DNA of 6,746 bases from an uncultured Clostridia bacterium (lineage in GTDB: Bacteria > Bacillota > Clostridia > Oscillospirales > CAG-272), in NCBI GenBank assembly GCA_946061315.1, contig CAMGRB010000076.1, positions 1 to 6,746 of the forward strand. Reading direction: 5' to 3'. Positions 5,058-6,746 of this stretch are shown piece by piece; position 1 is the stretch's first letter, and the number at the start of each line of letters is the position of its first letter. Position numbers and translations under genes: made by a program. Below the pieces are notes generated by a model. That model ran no database searches. It was given only the letters and a program-made list of their open reading frames with translations, and was not told the DNA's origin.

Positions 5058-6746
5058 ATGAAAATCATCAAGAGAAACGGCTCCGAGGTGGTATTCGACA
5101 TTGAGAAAATCGTTGCCGCAATTTCAAAAGCAAACAATTCAGTTGACGAAGCGGAGCAGCTGACCGAACTTCAGATTCGCCGTATTGCCGAATCCGTAGA
5201 ACTTAAATGCATTAAAATGCACCGTTCCCCGTCTGTCGAGGAGGTACAGGACCTTGTCGAAAAACAGATAATGGCTCACGGAGCTTTTGAAGTAGCTAAA
5301 TGCTATATAACTTACAGATACAGAAGAAGCCTTGTACGTCAGGCAAATACGACCGACGATAAGATCCTTTCACTCATCGAGTGCAATAACGAGGAGGCAA
5401 AGCAGGAAAACTCCAATAAAAACCCCGTTGTCAACTCCACCCAGCGTGACTATATGGCGGGCGAGGTTTCCCGTGATATAACCAACCGTATCTTGCTTCC
5501 GCAGGATATAGTAAAGGCTCACGAGGAGGGAATAATCCACTTCCACGACAGCGACTATTATGCACAGCATATGCATAACTGCGACCTTGTAAACCTTGAG
5601 GATATGCTCCAGAACGGAACGGTTATAACCGGAACTATGATAGAGAAGCCTCATTCGTTTGCAACCGCCTGCAACATTGCCACCCAGATAGTAGCACAGG
5701 TTGCTTCAAACCAATACGGCGGACAGTCCATCTCCTTAACCCACCTTGCACCGTTCGTTCAGATAAGCCGTGAAAAGCTTCGCAATACGGTAAGAGAAGA
5801 AATAGAGGCAGTCGGTGCCAAGGTTGACGAGGAGCAGGTAAACAAGATTGCCGAAAAGCGTTTGAGAGAGGAAATACGCAGGGGCGTTCAGACCATACAG
5901 TATCAGGTAGTAACGCTTCTTACCACAAACGGTCAGGCTCCGTTCGTAACCGTATTTATGTATCTTAACGAGGCAAAGAACGACCAGGAAAAGAGCGACC
6001 TTGCTCTTATAATAGAAGAAACTTTGCGTCAGCGTTATCAGGGCGTAAAGAACGAGAAGGGCGTATGGGTAACTCCCGCGTTCCCGAAGCTTATATACGT
6101 TCTCGAGGAGGACAATATCACCGAGGGCAGTAAGTATTGGTATCTTACCGAGCTTGCGGCTAAATGTACCGCAAAGCGCATGGTGCCCGACTATATTTCC
6201 GAGAAGATGATGCTCAAGCTCAAGGTTGACAAAAACGGCGAGGGACACTGCTATCCCTGCATGGGCTGCAGGAGCTTCTTAACGCCTTACGTTGACGAGA
6301 ACGGCAAGCCGAAATATTACGGCCGCTTCAATCAGGGCGTCGTTACGCTCAACCTTCCCGATATAGCGCTTTCATCGGGCGGAAACCTCTCAAAATTCTG
6401 GGAGATATTTGATGAAAGGCTCGAGCTTTGCCACCGTGCTCTTATGTGCCGTCACGAGCGTCTTAAAGGCACTCTTTCCGATGCGGCTCCTATACTCTGG
6501 CAGTACGGAGCTTGCGCACGTCTTAAAAAGGGCGAGCCTATCGACAAACTTTTGTTTGGCGGATATTCCACGATATCGCTTGGATATGCGGGACTTTATG
6601 AGTGCGTAAAATATATGACTGGAAAATCTCATACGGATCCGGAAGCAACGCCGTTTGCACTTGAGGTAATGACGAGAATGAACGACGCTTGCCGCAAGTG
6701 GAAAGAGGAGCACAACATAGATTTCAGTATCTACGGCACTCCGCTT
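5058..6746 (+). CDS. nrdD: Anaerobic (class III) ribonucleoside-triphosphate reductase, 3' end cut by the window
   Basis: The first 563 residues of NrdD, the oxygen-sensitive glycyl-radical enzyme that reduces ribonucleoside triphosphates to deoxyribonucleotides in the cytoplasm. Residues 1 to about 95 form the allosteric ATP-cone (start MKIIKRNGSEVVFDIEKIV). The catalytic barrel follows, with IHFHDSDYYAQHMHNCDLVN (Cys175, a likely active-site cysteine), FATACNIATQIVAQVASNQY, the loop CYPCMGCRS (Cys398, Cys401 and Cys404, the last the expected thiyl-radical position), VVTLNLPDIAL and, at the edge, FSIYGTP. The zinc site and the glycyl-radical Gly at the C-terminus lie beyond 6746, so completeness cannot be judged; the family usually runs to 700 or more residues. 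The ATG is preceded by AAGGAAG (5043-5049). Activation needs the radical-SAM activase NrdG, often encoded next, outside this window. Upstream NrdR-like boxes suggest repression when dATP is plentiful. Confidence 0.97.
   Translation, partial: MKIIKRNGSEVVFDIEKIVAAISKANNSVDEAEQLTELQIRRIAESVELKCIKMHRSPSVEEVQDLVEKQIMAHGAFEVAKCYITYRYRRSLVRQANTTDDKILSLIECNNEEAKQENSNKNPVVNSTQRDYMAGEVSRDITNRILLPQDIVKAHEEGIIHFHDSDYYAQHMHNCDLVNLEDMLQNGTVITGTMIEKPHSFATACNIATQIVAQVASNQYGGQSISLTHLAPFVQISREKLRNTVREEIEAVGAKVDEEQVNKIAEKRLREEIRRGVQTIQYQVVTLLTTNGQAPFVTVFMYLNEAKNDQEKSDLALIIEETLRQRYQGVKNEKGVWVTPAFPKLIYVLEEDNITEGSKYWYLTELAAKCTAKRMVPDYISEKMMLKLKVDKNGEGHCYPCMGCRSFLTPYVDENGKPKYYGRFNQGVVTLNLPDIALSSGGNLSKFWEIFDERLELCHRALMCRHERLKGTLSDAAPILWQYGACARLKKGEPIDKLLFGGYSTISLGYAGLYECVKYMTGKSHTDPEATPFALEVMTRMNDACRKWKEEHNIDFSIYGTPL

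Noticed and set aside
5370..6248. Two long minus-strand frames inside nrdD (5370-5654 and 5736-6248)
   Set aside because: They are shadows of the strongly conserved nrdD frame, without ribosome binding sites or family resemblance.

Overview
The window looks like chromosome from a low-to-mid GC anaerobic Firmicute, most likely a clostridial gut-type organism. The grounds are strong Shine-Dalgarno sequences, consensus sigma-A-like promoters, ATA-rich isoleucine and CTT-rich leucine codon use, a tRNA-Leu with encoded CCA, and an oxygen-sensitive class III ribonucleotide reductase gene. No genus can be assigned from the sequence alone.

Layout, left to right. Positions 1-175 are AT-rich and hold no convincing gene. 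A DMT/EamA-type 10-TM transporter (176-1060, +) is followed, after a good promoter, by a small YcxB-like membrane protein (1126-1653, +), a tRNA-Leu(UAG) (1680-1764, +) and a terminator. Next is a non-coding tract (about 1801-2008) made of TATGTAATCA-like 10-mers in both orientations, regularly separated by small palindromes. It leads, through a probable promoter, into an unrecognised soluble 242-aa protein (2179-2907, +). A strong hairpin at 3049-3088 separates this gene from a convergent AraC/GyrI-like regulator (3087-4073, -). The regulator is divergent from a cupin-fold protein (4237-4740, +). After a terminator come two tandem NrdR-box-like sites 32 bp apart, a perfect TTGACA-17-TATAAT promoter, a structured leader, and nrdD (5058 to the window edge), cut off by the end of the window.

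How the parts work together. The best-supported regulatory story is at nrdD. A paired NrdR operator suggests control by the nucleotide-sensing repressor NrdR, and a 5' leader with mutually exclusive hairpins lies downstream of the promoter. The AraC-family regulator and the cupin share a divergent intergenic region with a GCAC/GTGC palindrome, so they may form a small regulator-target pair; this is inference. The most unusual part is the palindrome-punctuated repeat tract plus orphan gene, inserted between a tRNA-Leu transcription unit and otherwise ordinary genes. It could be a repeat family or small mobile cassette, or a structured RNA ahead of an unknown gene. The sequence alone does not decide between these.
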